DNA from: Planctomycetota bacterium
Lineage (GTDB): Bacteria; Planctomycetota; Phycisphaerae; Phycisphaerales; SM1A02
Direction of reading: 5' to 3'
DNA length: 6,209 nucleotides
Assembly: GCA_027295365.1 (NCBI GenBank)
Contig: JAPULD010000414.1
Span: forward strand, 1 to 6,209
Within the stretch, counting starts at the first letter, position 1. Each line of letters opens with the position of its first letter. Positions 1-6,180 of the stretch are shown piece after piece. The notes beneath the pieces are model-generated. The model had not been told where the DNA came from. It made no database searches and worked only from the letters and a program-made list of their open reading frames with translations. The translations under genes were made by a program, and so were the position numbers.

Positions 1-1159
1 CATCGGCTTTGTCGGTCTTTTCCCAGGGGAAGGTGCCTTCACCGCATTCGCCGGGGGTTCTGCCGAAGTGGCCGTGATAAGCCGTGTGTCGGTAGATGGG
101 TCGAAGCAGGTCCAGCGAATCGATGATGCCCTTGGGGGTGAGGTCGAAGTGCTCTTTGACGAGTTGTGACATTTGGTCTTCGTCGATCTTTGCGGTGCCG
201 TCACAATCGATGTGTACGCTGGTGGGTTGGGCCACGCCAATCGCGTAGGACAACTGCACTTCGCACACGTCGGCCAGTTCCGCAGCGACGATGTTCTTGG
301 CGATGTAGCGGGCCATGTACGTGGCGCTGCGATCGACCTTGGAGGGATCCTTGCCGCTGAATGCGCCGCCGCCATGCCGGCCTCGGCCGCCATAGGTGTC
401 GACGATGATCTTGCGTCCGGTGAGGCCACAATCGCCATGGGGGCCACCTAGCTCGAACTTGCCGGTGGGGTTGACATGAATTGTGATGTCGTCGTTCCAC
501 CAGTCGCCCAGGACCGGCTTGATGATGTGCTCGATGACCGCGGTGGCGAGGCCCGCCTGATCGTCGTTCCATTCGGGACCGTGTTGGGTGGAAAGGACGA
601 TCGTATCGACGCGGGTGGGCGTGTGCCCATGGTATTCGATCGTGACCTGACTCTTGGCGTCGGGGCGGATGTTGGGGATGCCCCCGGATCGACGGACCTC
701 CGCGTGCTTGGCCACCAATTTGTGCGACAGGTCGATTGGGAGCGGCATCAACGATTCGGTTTCGCGGCAGGCGAATCCAAACATCAGGCCCTGGTCGCCT
801 GCGCCTTGTTCGGTGTGCAGGCCATCACCGGTGTTGACGCCTTGTGCAATGTCAGGACTTTGCTGGTCGAGGCTGACCAGAACGGCACATGAATCGGCGT
901 CGAAACCCATGCGTCCATCGGTGTAGCCGATCTCCCGGACCGTGTCGCGAACGGTTTTCGCGATGTCCACGTACCCATCGCAGGTGACCTCGCCCGCGAT
1001 GACCGCCATGCCGGTGGTGATCATCGTTTCGCAGGCGACCCGGGACTTGGGATCGACCGTCAGCATCGCGTCGAGCACGGCATCGCTGATCTGATCCGCC
1101 ATCTTGTCGGGATGACCCATGGAAACGGATTCGGACGTGAAGAGATAGGTACGGGACAT
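1..1159 (-). CDS. metK: S-adenosylmethionine synthetase (methionine adenosyltransferase), C-terminus cut by window edge
   Basis: Makes S-adenosylmethionine from L-methionine and ATP (EC 2.5.1.6) in the cytoplasm. I translated the minus strand codon by codon from ATG at 1159 and found 386 residues with no stop or frameshift. N-terminus MSRTYLFTSESVSMGHPDK contains the ATP-contacting HPDK (residues 16-19). The family signature GAGDQGLMFG is at about 119-128. The glycine-rich loop GGGAFSGKD is at about 263-271, followed by KVDRSA. The visible end, FPWEKTDKAD, matches the last part of the family, where E. coli MetK (384 aa) has about ten more residues, so only a short tail is missing. No strong Shine-Dalgarno precedes the start, but the next upstream in-frame sequence has no family similarity, so 1159 is the best start. 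A promoter-like sequence lies about 100 nt upstream. Identity is essentially certain. Confidence 0.97.
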   Translation of the reverse strand, partial: MSRTYLFTSESVSMGHPDKMADQISDAVLDAMLTVDPKSRVACETMITTGMAVIAGEVTCDGYVDIAKTVRDTVREIGYTDGRMGFDADSCAVLVSLDQQSPDIAQGVNTGDGLHTEQGAGDQGLMFGFACRETESLMPLPIDLSHKLVAKHAEVRRSGGIPNIRPDAKSQVTIEYHGHTPTRVDTIVLSTQHGPEWNDDQAGLATAVIEHIIKPVLGDWWNDDITIHVNPTGKFELGGPHGDCGLTGRKIIVDTYGGRGRHGGGAFSGKDPSKVDRSATYMARYIAKNIVAAELADVCEVQLSYAIGVAQPTSVHIDCDGTAKIDEDQMSQLVKEHFDLTPKGIIDSLDLLRPIYRHTAYHGHFGRTPGECGEGTFPWEKTDKAD

Positions 1160-1229
1160 ACAGGGCCTCGTGGTCGTCTGACCGGTCGTTTTCTAGAATG
1201 ATCGGGGGGGCGATCGGGGTATTCATTCG

Positions 1230-1251
1230 TTCATCCGGATGATCGGATGAA
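1230..1251 (-). promoter_or_regulatory. Hairpin in the metK 5' leader
   Basis: Perfect 7-bp inverted repeat TTCATCC (1230-1236) / GGATGAA (1245-1251) with an 8-nt loop. An alternative pairing uses the flanking CATTC/GAATG. It would lie near the 5' end of the metK transcript predicted from the 1261-1289 promoter. The leader also carries a run of seven C (G on the plus strand at 1205-1211). metK leaders often hold SAM-sensing RNAs in other bacteria, but I cannot match this one to the conserved cores of SAM-I, SAM-II, SAM/SAH or SAH riboswitches. It may be only a stem, or an operator for a DNA-binding protein. Confidence 0.25.
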
Positions 1252-1260
1252 TGTTCGGGC

Positions 1261-1289
1261 ATTCTAACCCTCATCGAGGGGTGCGGCAA
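1261..1289 (-). promoter_or_regulatory. Candidate sigma70-type promoter of metK
   Basis: On the minus strand TTGCCG (1289-1284, 4 of 6 to the -35 consensus) is followed after exactly 17 nt by TAGAAT (1266-1261, 5 of 6 to the -10 consensus). Transcription would begin near 1254, giving a metK leader of about 95 nt. The spacer contains the short palindrome CCCTC-ATC-GAGGG (1268-1280), which could be an operator or chance. The -35 box begins directly after the stop codon of the doubtful ORF at 1290-1622, consistent with metK having its own promoter. Seen by eye; not experimentally supported. Confidence 0.45.
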
Positions 1290-1622
1290 TTACATCGATG
1301 TCATGAATTCAATCGAGTTCGATGCACCCCTTACTTCATGAGACCTGAAAACGCTTCTCTTTGCCATTACAACGCAGGCTGGTATGCCTTCTATGGGGTG
1401 TTCCGCCATTGGAGGAGATGAGAAACAAATTCGAATCAGATGAAGTTGATGCTTCCCCAGGCTGGAAATAGCCAAAGGTGTATCGACAAGCTTTTGAAGC
1501 AAGGGCCTGGACGTGACGGCACGCAGGCGCTGAACTTGGCTCAGTAGACGACCAAGGATTGAATCCCGAATTTCGTCAAGATCAATTCCGAAAATAGCCT
1601 TCTGATATTCTTGTTCATCCAT
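1290..1622 (-). CDS. Doubtful small hypothetical protein (about 110 aa)
   Basis: I do not recognise this protein. From ATG at 1622 it would be 110 residues (113 from the alternative ATG at 1631) ending with TAA at 1290-1292. The first about 45 residues look protein-like: an acidic start (MDEQEYQKAIFGIDLDEIRD) followed by a predicted amphipathic helix with Leu, Gln and Arg. The second half has no clear pattern. There is no signal peptide, TM segment or Cys/His metal motif. No Shine-Dalgarno precedes either start, and the start codon lies in the same CCATGG palindrome as the start of the divergent dehydratase, leaving no room for a promoter outside that gene. The region is more AT-rich than neighbouring genes. 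It may be a real small gene, a decayed remnant, or plain intergenic DNA in an open frame. If it is not coding, 1160-1620 is a 461-nt intergenic region holding only the metK promoter and leader. Confidence 0.28.
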   Translation of the reverse strand: MDEQEYQKAIFGIDLDEIRDSILGRLLSQVQRLRAVTSRPLLQKLVDTPLAISSLGKHQLHLIRICFSSPPMAEHPIEGIPACVVMAKRSVFRSHEVRGASNSIEFMTSM

Positions 1623-2691
1623 GGCCGACATTGATCAACACAAGTTCACGCCGCCGGCCAACTGGCCCCGCTTTACCACCATCGACGCCCACACGGCGGG
1701 CGAACCATTGCGCGTCATCATCTCGGGCTGGCCTGAGATTCCTGGTGACACCATTCTCGCCAAGCGTCGTTATGCCCGGGAACACCACGATCATTTTCGC
1801 AAGGCGCTGATGCTCGAGCCTCGGGGCCACGCCGACATGTATGGCTGCCTGCTTACGGAACCCGTCACGCCCGATGGGGATGTGGGCGTGTTGTTCATGC
1901 ACAACGAAGGTTATTCCACCATGTGTGGGCATGGCATCATCGGATTGGTCAAGGTCGGTATTGAAGTCGGACTGCTGCCTCATCATGGACCCGAGAATCC
2001 GATCGTGAAGATCGACACGCCGGCAGGACGGGTCACCGCGACGGCGCATTTCAACGAGGATGGTGGCGTCTCCAATGTTTCCTTTCTCAACGTCGCCTCC
2101 TTCCTCCTAGAGCGCGATCTGATCGTGCAAGTCGAGGGGCTGGGCGAAGTCACCTGCGACATTGGTTATGGCGGTGCGTTCTACGCCTACCTCTGGGCCG
2201 ATCAGATCGGAGTGCAGGTGGTGCCTGAACAGCATGGGGTTCTCATCGACATCGCCATGCGGATCAAGCGCGCTGTCATGGAGCAGTACGAGATCGTCCA
2301 CCCGGGAGATGGGGCGGGGGCGGGGGCAGGGGCCAACGATGATCTGAACTATCTGTATGGCACCATCATTTGCGAGCCCGCAGCATCACCCTTGCACAGC
2401 AGAAACATATGCGTGTTTGCCAATGGCGAGGTCGATCGCTCGCCCACCGGCACCGGCGTGAGCGGCAGGGTCGCGATTCATCATGCCCGGTGTGAATTAG
2501 AAATCGGGGCATCGATCACGATCGCCAGCCTCATCGGCACCACGTTCGACGTTCGCATCGTTGGCGAGACGACGCTGGGCGTAGTGCCCGCGGTGATTCC
2601 CGAGGTGACGGGTCGAGCCCACATCACCGGGCATCATGAATTCTTCATCGACCCGGATGATCCGTTGTGCGAAGGCGTCTTGTTGCGATAA
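1621..2691 (+). CDS. trans-3-hydroxy-L-proline dehydratase (proline racemase superfamily)
   Basis: Predicted to dehydrate trans-3-hydroxy-L-proline to delta1-pyrroline-2-carboxylate (EC 4.2.1.77), which a separate ketimine reductase reduces to L-proline. The 356-aa length matches the roughly 350 aa of the family. Visible motifs: TIDAHTAGEPLRV near residues 20-32, the first catalytic loop MCGHG with Cys102, DIGYGGAFYA at 180-189, and the second loop VDRSPTGTGVSGR at 271-283. Proline racemases and 4-hydroxyproline epimerases have Cys in the second loop; here it is Thr276. The Cys/Thr pair is the hallmark of the dehydratases such as human L3HYPDH, to which the sequence is similar from end to end, including the closing DDPL..G.LL. 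A Gly-Ala repeat at 231-238 is extra relative to my recollection of the human enzyme. The start at 1621 gives the usual short N-terminal lead, but no Shine-Dalgarno is visible. It converges on the permease, with 14 nt between the stops; the partner reductase is not in the window. Confidence 0.92.
   Translation: MADIDQHKFTPPANWPRFTTIDAHTAGEPLRVIISGWPEIPGDTILAKRRYAREHHDHFRKALMLEPRGHADMYGCLLTEPVTPDGDVGVLFMHNEGYSTMCGHGIIGLVKVGIEVGLLPHHGPENPIVKIDTPAGRVTATAHFNEDGGVSNVSFLNVASFLLERDLIVQVEGLGEVTCDIGYGGAFYAYLWADQIGVQVVPEQHGVLIDIAMRIKRAVMEQYEIVHPGDGAGAGAGANDDLNYLYGTIICEPAASPLHSRNICVFANGEVDRSPTGTGVSGRVAIHHARCELEIGASITIASLIGTTFDVRIVGETTLGVVPAVIPEVTGRAHITGHHEFFIDPDDPLCEGVLLR
2311..2334 (+). repeat. Four tandem GGGGCN hexamers inside the dehydratase gene
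   Basis: Units GGGGCG, GGGGCG, GGGGCA and GGGGCC lie in frame and encode Gly-Ala four times (residues 231-238). They sit in a loop between the VHPGD and NDDLNYLYG segments, where related enzymes have a shorter linker. Four G runs of 4-5 nt separated by 1-2 nt meet the usual G-quadruplex pattern on the coding strand and therefore in the mRNA. The array is a multiple of three, so unit gain or loss would keep the frame. Confidence 0.9.
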
Positions 2692-2705
2692 CGGAGGATC
2701 GAAAT

Positions 2706-4076
2706 TCAGGATGACCTTCGTGATAATTTTCTCACGATGAGAAACGCGAGGCCACTGATCCCAACCGTGGCCAGGCCCAGGACCGCCTGAAACCAGCGTT
2801 CGCCCAAGAGTGCGAACACCATCATCCACGCCGAGAGAATCAGAAACAGCAGGGGGGTGACCGGATAGCCCCACGCCTTGAAGGGGCGTTTCAGATCAGG
2901 GCTCTTGTATCGAAGGACGATCACGCACGACACCGCCAGCGCGGCGAAGAGGCTGAGCGTGAATCCCGCGTATTGCTGAATGGCCGCGATCCCGCCACTG
3001 AGGATGATGATCGTCGTGACGAAGCCCTGCAGGACCAGTGCGGCCTTCGGGGCACCGGACCGTTTATCCGCCTTGGCGAGCCAGTCAAAAAACTTGACGT
3101 CGGACCCGAACGCAAAATACACCCGGGGACCCGCGATTGTCATCGCCGAAGCCGAAGCCAGAATCGACACGCAAAGCACGACGCTGACCATCGAGGCTCC
3201 ACTTTGGCCAAACAGCGCGCGGCCTGAAATCAATCCGACCTCCGCTTGGCCCGCCAATTGCTCGACCGGGGCCCCGAGCAGATACACCACGTTGAGTCCC
3301 AGGTAGAGCACGACCACGAGACCCGTGCCGATCAGCAGCGAGCGGGGCAGGTCGCGCTGGGGATCCTTCATTTCGCTGGCGATGTACGCCGAGGCATTCC
3401 AGCCCGAGTAACAGAACATGACGAACACGAGGGAAGTGGCGAACGCGGAAAGCTTTTCCATGAGGCTCAGGGCGTGATAGGTATCGGCCACGTGCGTGAG
3501 GTTCCCTACATCACCCCGGCCCATCATGCTGGCCACCACGATTCCCGCGATGATGATCGCCACGATGCCGATCACTTTGAAGAGGGTGACGAGGTCGTTG
3601 AACCAGACGCCCCGGCGCGCCGACATCCCGTGGATCGCGATGAGAGCCCACACCACGCCGCACGCGATAACGTCATGCAGGCCGATGTTCCCAAGGAGCC
3701 GAGGATTCTCGGCCACGGAAGGCACGAGCTGACCCAGGTAGAGCACGAACGCCTTCGACGCAGACGCGATCGCCGCGGAAAAGCCTGCGGTCAGCGAAAC
3801 GATCATGCTCATGAAGCCGAACGCGGGACCATAGGTTTTACGCAGGTAGACGTACTCGCCCCCGGCCTCGGGCATGGCGGCTCCGAGTTCCGCATAACAC
3901 AACGCACCGCAAAGCGCGAGGACGCCACCGACGACCCACAACGCGAGAATCCAGCCCGGGTGCCCGAGGGCCGAGGCTTGAAACCCGGTGGTGGTGAAAA
4001 TACCCGCGCCGATGATGTTCGCGACGACCAGTGCCGCCGCTGATCGAAAACGCACATGCTTGGAGAGGGTGGCCAT
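2706..4076 (-). CDS. Amino-acid permease, APC superfamily
   Basis: Predicted inner-membrane secondary transporter for amino acids, 456 aa, typical for the family. About twelve hydrophobic segments are readable, roughly at 12-32, 40-62, 86-115, 133-150, 156-182, 206-232, 243-266, 292-318, 345-368, 372-390, 402-424 and 427-449. TM1 carries the unwound substrate-binding motif GAGIFTTTG (residues 23-31). TM6 and the following loop hold CYSGWNASAYIASEMKDP (222-239), typical of LAT/APA-type members, with a conserved acidic-basic loop after it. The layout suggests an amino-acid/proton symporter or amino-acid exchanger; the substrate is not readable. The start follows the methyltransferase stop by 18 nt on the same strand, so the two are probably one transcript with the permease second. 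An AGGA lies 16 nt before the ATG, too far for a good Shine-Dalgarno. Import of hydroxyproline for the convergent dehydratase is possible but only a neighbourhood inference. Confidence 0.93.
   Translation of the reverse strand: MATLSKHVRFRSAAALVVANIIGAGIFTTTGFQASALGHPGWILALWVVGGVLALCGALCYAELGAAMPEAGGEYVYLRKTYGPAFGFMSMIVSLTAGFSAAIASASKAFVLYLGQLVPSVAENPRLLGNIGLHDVIACGVVWALIAIHGMSARRGVWFNDLVTLFKVIGIVAIIIAGIVVASMMGRGDVGNLTHVADTYHALSLMEKLSAFATSLVFVMFCYSGWNASAYIASEMKDPQRDLPRSLLIGTGLVVVLYLGLNVVYLLGAPVEQLAGQAEVGLISGRALFGQSGASMVSVVLCVSILASASAMTIAGPRVYFAFGSDVKFFDWLAKADKRSGAPKAALVLQGFVTTIIILSGGIAAIQQYAGFTLSLFAALAVSCVIVLRYKSPDLKRPFKAWGYPVTPLLFLILSAWMMVFALLGERWFQAVLGLATVGISGLAFLIVRKLSRRSS
2718..2744. terminator. 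Weak inverted repeats at the convergent gene ends, possible terminator
   Basis: Two mutually exclusive stems overlap: TCGTGA (2718-2723) / TCACGA (2732-2737), and TTTCTCA (2728-2734) / TGAGAAA (2738-2744) with a 3-nt loop. They lie in the last codons of the permease and just after the stop of the dehydratase, where a bidirectional terminator would be expected. The stems are short and AT-rich and no clear U run follows on either strand, so support is weak. Confidence 0.2.
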
Positions 4077-4094
4077 GTCGAAGCTTGCGCAATC

Positions 4095-4946
4095 CTATTT
4101 TTCGTTGTGTTCAGGCTGCCCGTCAAGCTTGCGAAAGCGGAGGACATAGTTCTCGGTGAGATAATCCACGTCGTGGTCGTTGATCAATTCGAAACCCGCA
4201 TCGAGGATCTCCTGGGTGAAAACCTCCTCGCCCGCTCGAACATGACCCATGATGAAGGGTCTGGACACGCCTTCGATGCGATGAAAGTCGACCACCACGA
4301 CCTGCCCGCCCGGTTTCAGCGCGTGCCAGAGCGAGGTCATTGAATTCTTGGGATATTCGAAATGGTGATAGACATCGCAGATGAAGGCGATGTCCACCGA
4401 CTCGTCGGGCAATTCAACGGTCTTGTCGGTGCAGAGGATCGGCTCGATGTTGGTCAGCCCCGCCTCGTCGGCGTTCTCGGCGATCCGGCCCATCATGACC
4501 GGGTTGATGTCCACGGCATAGACCTTCCCGCTGGGCCCGACCTGCTGCGCGAAGACATGCGACATGAATCCCGTCCCGGCCCCGATGTCGGCGACCACCG
4601 CCCCCGGGGGTGGCCCGACCAGTTCCGCAAGCTTGAATCGACCCGCGAATATTTCCCGACTCTCGGCCTCCAACACGTTGAAGATCGGTTCGACGTTTTC
4701 GCTGCGGTACATCACGTTGATGTCGGGGACCAGTCGTTCTTCCTGAACGAGTTCGGCCTGGGTATACCGGGAAGTCGTTGAGAGTACCGCCAGTTGCGCT
4801 TCGAGTTGGGCGACCTTTTCACGCAAACGCTCGATCTCGGCATCCTTGTCGTCCTGGGCGACAAACCCGGCCATGCCGAACATCCCGATCAGAAGCAGGC
4901 CGAGAACGATCGTGGTTTTCCAAGGGCCAATTTTCGAGTCTGTCAT
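4095..4946 (-). CDS. Class I SAM-dependent methyltransferase with N-terminal membrane anchor and coiled coil
   Basis: Predicted to transfer a methyl group from SAM to an unknown acceptor; 283 aa. A short polar N-terminus precedes a hydrophobic segment (about residues 11-30, TTIVLGLLLIGMFGMAGFVA), either an anchor or a signal peptide; no lipobox Cys is present. A heptad-like stretch at about 35-55 (AEIERLREKVAQLEAQL) suggests a coiled coil. The Rossmann methyltransferase domain follows: motif I DIGAGTGF (120-127), the acidic residue of motif II in YAVDINP (Asp146), then LPDESVDIAFICDVYHHF (179-196), and LKPGGQVVVVDFHR (210-223). This resembles UbiE/ArsM-like domains, but the arsenite-binding cysteines of ArsM are not evident. 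Start chosen at 4946 because GGAG lies 9 nt upstream and the hydrophobic segment then falls at the N-terminus; the frame stays open to 5072, but that stretch looks non-coding. The domain would face the periplasm if the segment is a signal peptide or N-in anchor, which is odd for a SAM-using enzyme. Probably an operon with the permease. Confidence 0.88.
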   Translation of the reverse strand: MTDSKIGPWKTTIVLGLLLIGMFGMAGFVAQDDKDAEIERLREKVAQLEAQLAVLSTTSRYTQAELVQEERLVPDINVMYRSENVEPIFNVLEAESREIFAGRFKLAELVGPPPGAVVADIGAGTGFMSHVFAQQVGPSGKVYAVDINPVMMGRIAENADEAGLTNIEPILCTDKTVELPDESVDIAFICDVYHHFEYPKNSMTSLWHALKPGGQVVVVDFHRIEGVSRPFIMGHVRAGEEVFTQEILDAGFELINDHDVDYLTENYVLRFRKLDGQPEHNEK

Positions 4947-4955
4947 CGCATGAAT

Positions 4956-4959
4956 CTCC
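4956..4959 (-). promoter_or_regulatory. Shine-Dalgarno site deciding the methyltransferase start
   Basis: GGAG on the minus strand, 9 nt before ATG 4946. It supports this start over the in-frame ATGs at 4961 and 5072, which have no comparable site. The ATG at 4961 overlaps the GGAG itself. Confidence 0.6.
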
Positions 4960-5052
4960 ATACTCGGAATGATAGTGGAATCCGAGCATGGCTCGACCGG
5001 TGATGAAAAGGATTTTGTATAAGCAATTGAGAGTTTGGAGGATTTCTCTCGC

Positions 5053-5091
5053 TTGATATGCATTGGGTTCAATCTAGGATTCCTCTATTAT
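5053..5091 (+). promoter_or_regulatory. Candidate promoter(s) for thrB
   Basis: TTGATA (5053-5058, 5 of 6 to -35) is followed after 16 nt by TAGGAT (5075-5080, 4 of 6 to -10). An overlapping alternative is TTGGGT (5063-5068), 17 nt, TATTAT (5086-5091, 5 of 6). Either would leave a thrB leader of roughly 125-140 nt. In an AT-rich stretch such matches arise easily by chance. Confidence 0.3.
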
Positions 5092-5223
5092 TGAGTGGGA
5101 ATCGGTCGTTCGCATTCGAAGCCAATCGTTTCGAGAATGTCCGAGTCTCCTTCAAGATGAAGAATCGATTGGAACCATGACAATCATGATGAATCGTTCG
5201 ATCTCAAATAAACAGGCGAATCC

Positions 5224-6180
5224 ATGAGTCATGACCTTCGTGAAATCGCAGTCTACGCGCCCGCCAGTGTGTCCAACTTTGGCCCGGGCTTCGACTGCTT
5301 TGGGCTGGCCCTGGAACGACCAGGCGATACGGTTTCGGCGCGTCTTGCCGACGTGCCGGGAGTACGCGTGGAATCGATCGAAGGACTTTGTGATGGCATT
5401 CCCCTGGATTCGGACCGGAACACGGCGTCGGTGGCTGCAGCGGCCGTGTGGTCGAGCGTGGAAGATCCTCCCGCCCCGGGGCTCATCTTGCGTATCCACA
5501 AGGGTGTCCCTCCCGGTTCGGGGCTTGGGAGCAGTGGGGCCAGTGCCGCGGCGGGAGCGGCGGTTGCGGGTCACCTCTATCAAGAACTGACCTCCCGCTC
5601 AATCGATGATCGCGTCATTTTTGAAGCGGCTCTTGATGGCGAAGCCGTGGCCGCGGGTACGCGACATGCCGACAACGTCGCCCCGTCTCTGTTCGGGGAT
5701 TTCGTCATCGTCAGGCGAGGAGAGCCCACGCAGTTCGCACGTTTTCATCCCAAGCTCGAGTGCTGGATCGCGGTGGTGAAACCTGATATTTCCATCTCCA
5801 CGCGTGAGGCTCGTGAAGTCCTTCCCGAAACAGTACCCTTGTCCGATGCCGTGACCAATTGGTCGAACAGCGCAACCCTCGTCTTGGGCTTGCTGCAGGG
5901 CGATGCGGAACTCGTGAAGGAATCGTTGCATGATTCGATCGTCGAACCACGAAGGGCAAAGCTTATTCCCGGTTTTGACGACGCTCGGGAAGCGGCTCTC
6001 GGTGCGGGTGCCTTGGCATGCGGGGTGAGCGGCTCGGGACCGACACTCTTTGCGCTCGCCACGGAGGAATCGGTGGCCAAGGCTGCGGCCCGATCCATCA
6101 CCAAAGTCTTTCGCGTTGGGGGGTTGGATTCATGGATCGAGGTGAGCCCGATTTCACCGCTCGGAGCCCGCCGCGTATGA
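5224..6180 (+). CDS. thrB: Homoserine kinase (GHMP kinase family)
   Basis: Phosphorylates L-homoserine with ATP to O-phospho-L-homoserine (EC 2.7.1.39), the step before threonine synthase, in the cytoplasm. The 318-aa length is normal (E. coli ThrB 310 aa). The three GHMP motifs are present: motif 1 near the N-terminus, YAPASVSNFGPGFDCFGLAL (11-30); the phosphate-binding motif 2 PPGSGLGSSGASAAAGA (96-112); and motif 3 CGVSGSGPTLFAL (266-278). The segment HADNVAPSLFGDF (148-160) is characteristic of homoserine kinases and separates this from mevalonate or galactokinase relatives. Start at 5224 has a weak AGG 7 nt upstream and places motif 1 at the usual distance from the N-terminus. The stop overlaps the next start by ATGA, indicating translational coupling with the presumed thrC. 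Confidence 0.96.
   Translation: MSHDLREIAVYAPASVSNFGPGFDCFGLALERPGDTVSARLADVPGVRVESIEGLCDGIPLDSDRNTASVAAAAVWSSVEDPPAPGLILRIHKGVPPGSGLGSSGASAAAGAAVAGHLYQELTSRSIDDRVIFEAALDGEAVAAGTRHADNVAPSLFGDFVIVRRGEPTQFARFHPKLECWIAVVKPDISISTREAREVLPETVPLSDAVTNWSNSATLVLGLLQGDAELVKESLHDSIVEPRRAKLIPGFDDAREAALGAGALACGVSGSGPTLFALATEESVAKAAARSITKVFRVGGLDSWIEVSPISPLGARRV

Larger units (their letters stand above)
4947..5223. other. Divergent intergenic region between the methyltransferase and thrB
   Basis: 277 nt, more AT-rich than the flanking genes, that must carry the promoters of both divergent transcripts. It holds a short perfect stem CGAGC-ATG-GCTCG (4983-4995), an imperfect inverted repeat CATTCGAA (5113-5120) / TTCGAGAATG (5130-5139), and promoter-like sequence for thrB (5053-5091). 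I found no convincing minus-strand promoter for the methyltransferase. No threonine/isoleucine-rich leader peptide with attenuator is visible. Confidence 0.6.

Noticed and set aside
476..892. 138-codon plus-strand open frame opposite metK
   Set aside because: Antisense to metK, which translates fully with all family motifs.
1160..1260. Known-class SAM or SAH riboswitch upstream of metK
   Set aside because: I looked for the conserved cores of SAM-I, SAM-II, SAH and SAM/SAH classes and saw no convincing match; only a simple hairpin remains.
1615..2049. 144-codon minus-strand open frame opposite the dehydratase
   Set aside because: Antisense shadow of a gene with strong family motifs; the product has no recognisable feature.
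1621..2691. Proline racemase or 4-hydroxyproline epimerase assignment
   Set aside because: Both need a second catalytic Cys in the DRSPxGTG loop; this protein has Thr276 there.
3246..4043. 265-codon plus-strand open frame opposite the permease
   Set aside because: It is antisense to a clear 12-TM transporter. Its product is a His/Asp/Arg/Glu-rich string with no domain, as expected from the complement of hydrophobic codons.
4947..5072. 42-codon N-terminal extension of the methyltransferase to ATG 5072
   Set aside because: The extension is Ser/Lys-rich with no domain, lacks a Shine-Dalgarno, and would bury the hydrophobic segment. ATG 4946 has GGAG at 9 nt.
5113..5139. Imperfect inverted repeat CATTCGAA/TTCGAGAATG as a thr operator or attenuator
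   Set aside because: The repeat has a bulge, no leader peptide with Thr/Ile codons and no terminator stem follow, so it does not go beyond chance.
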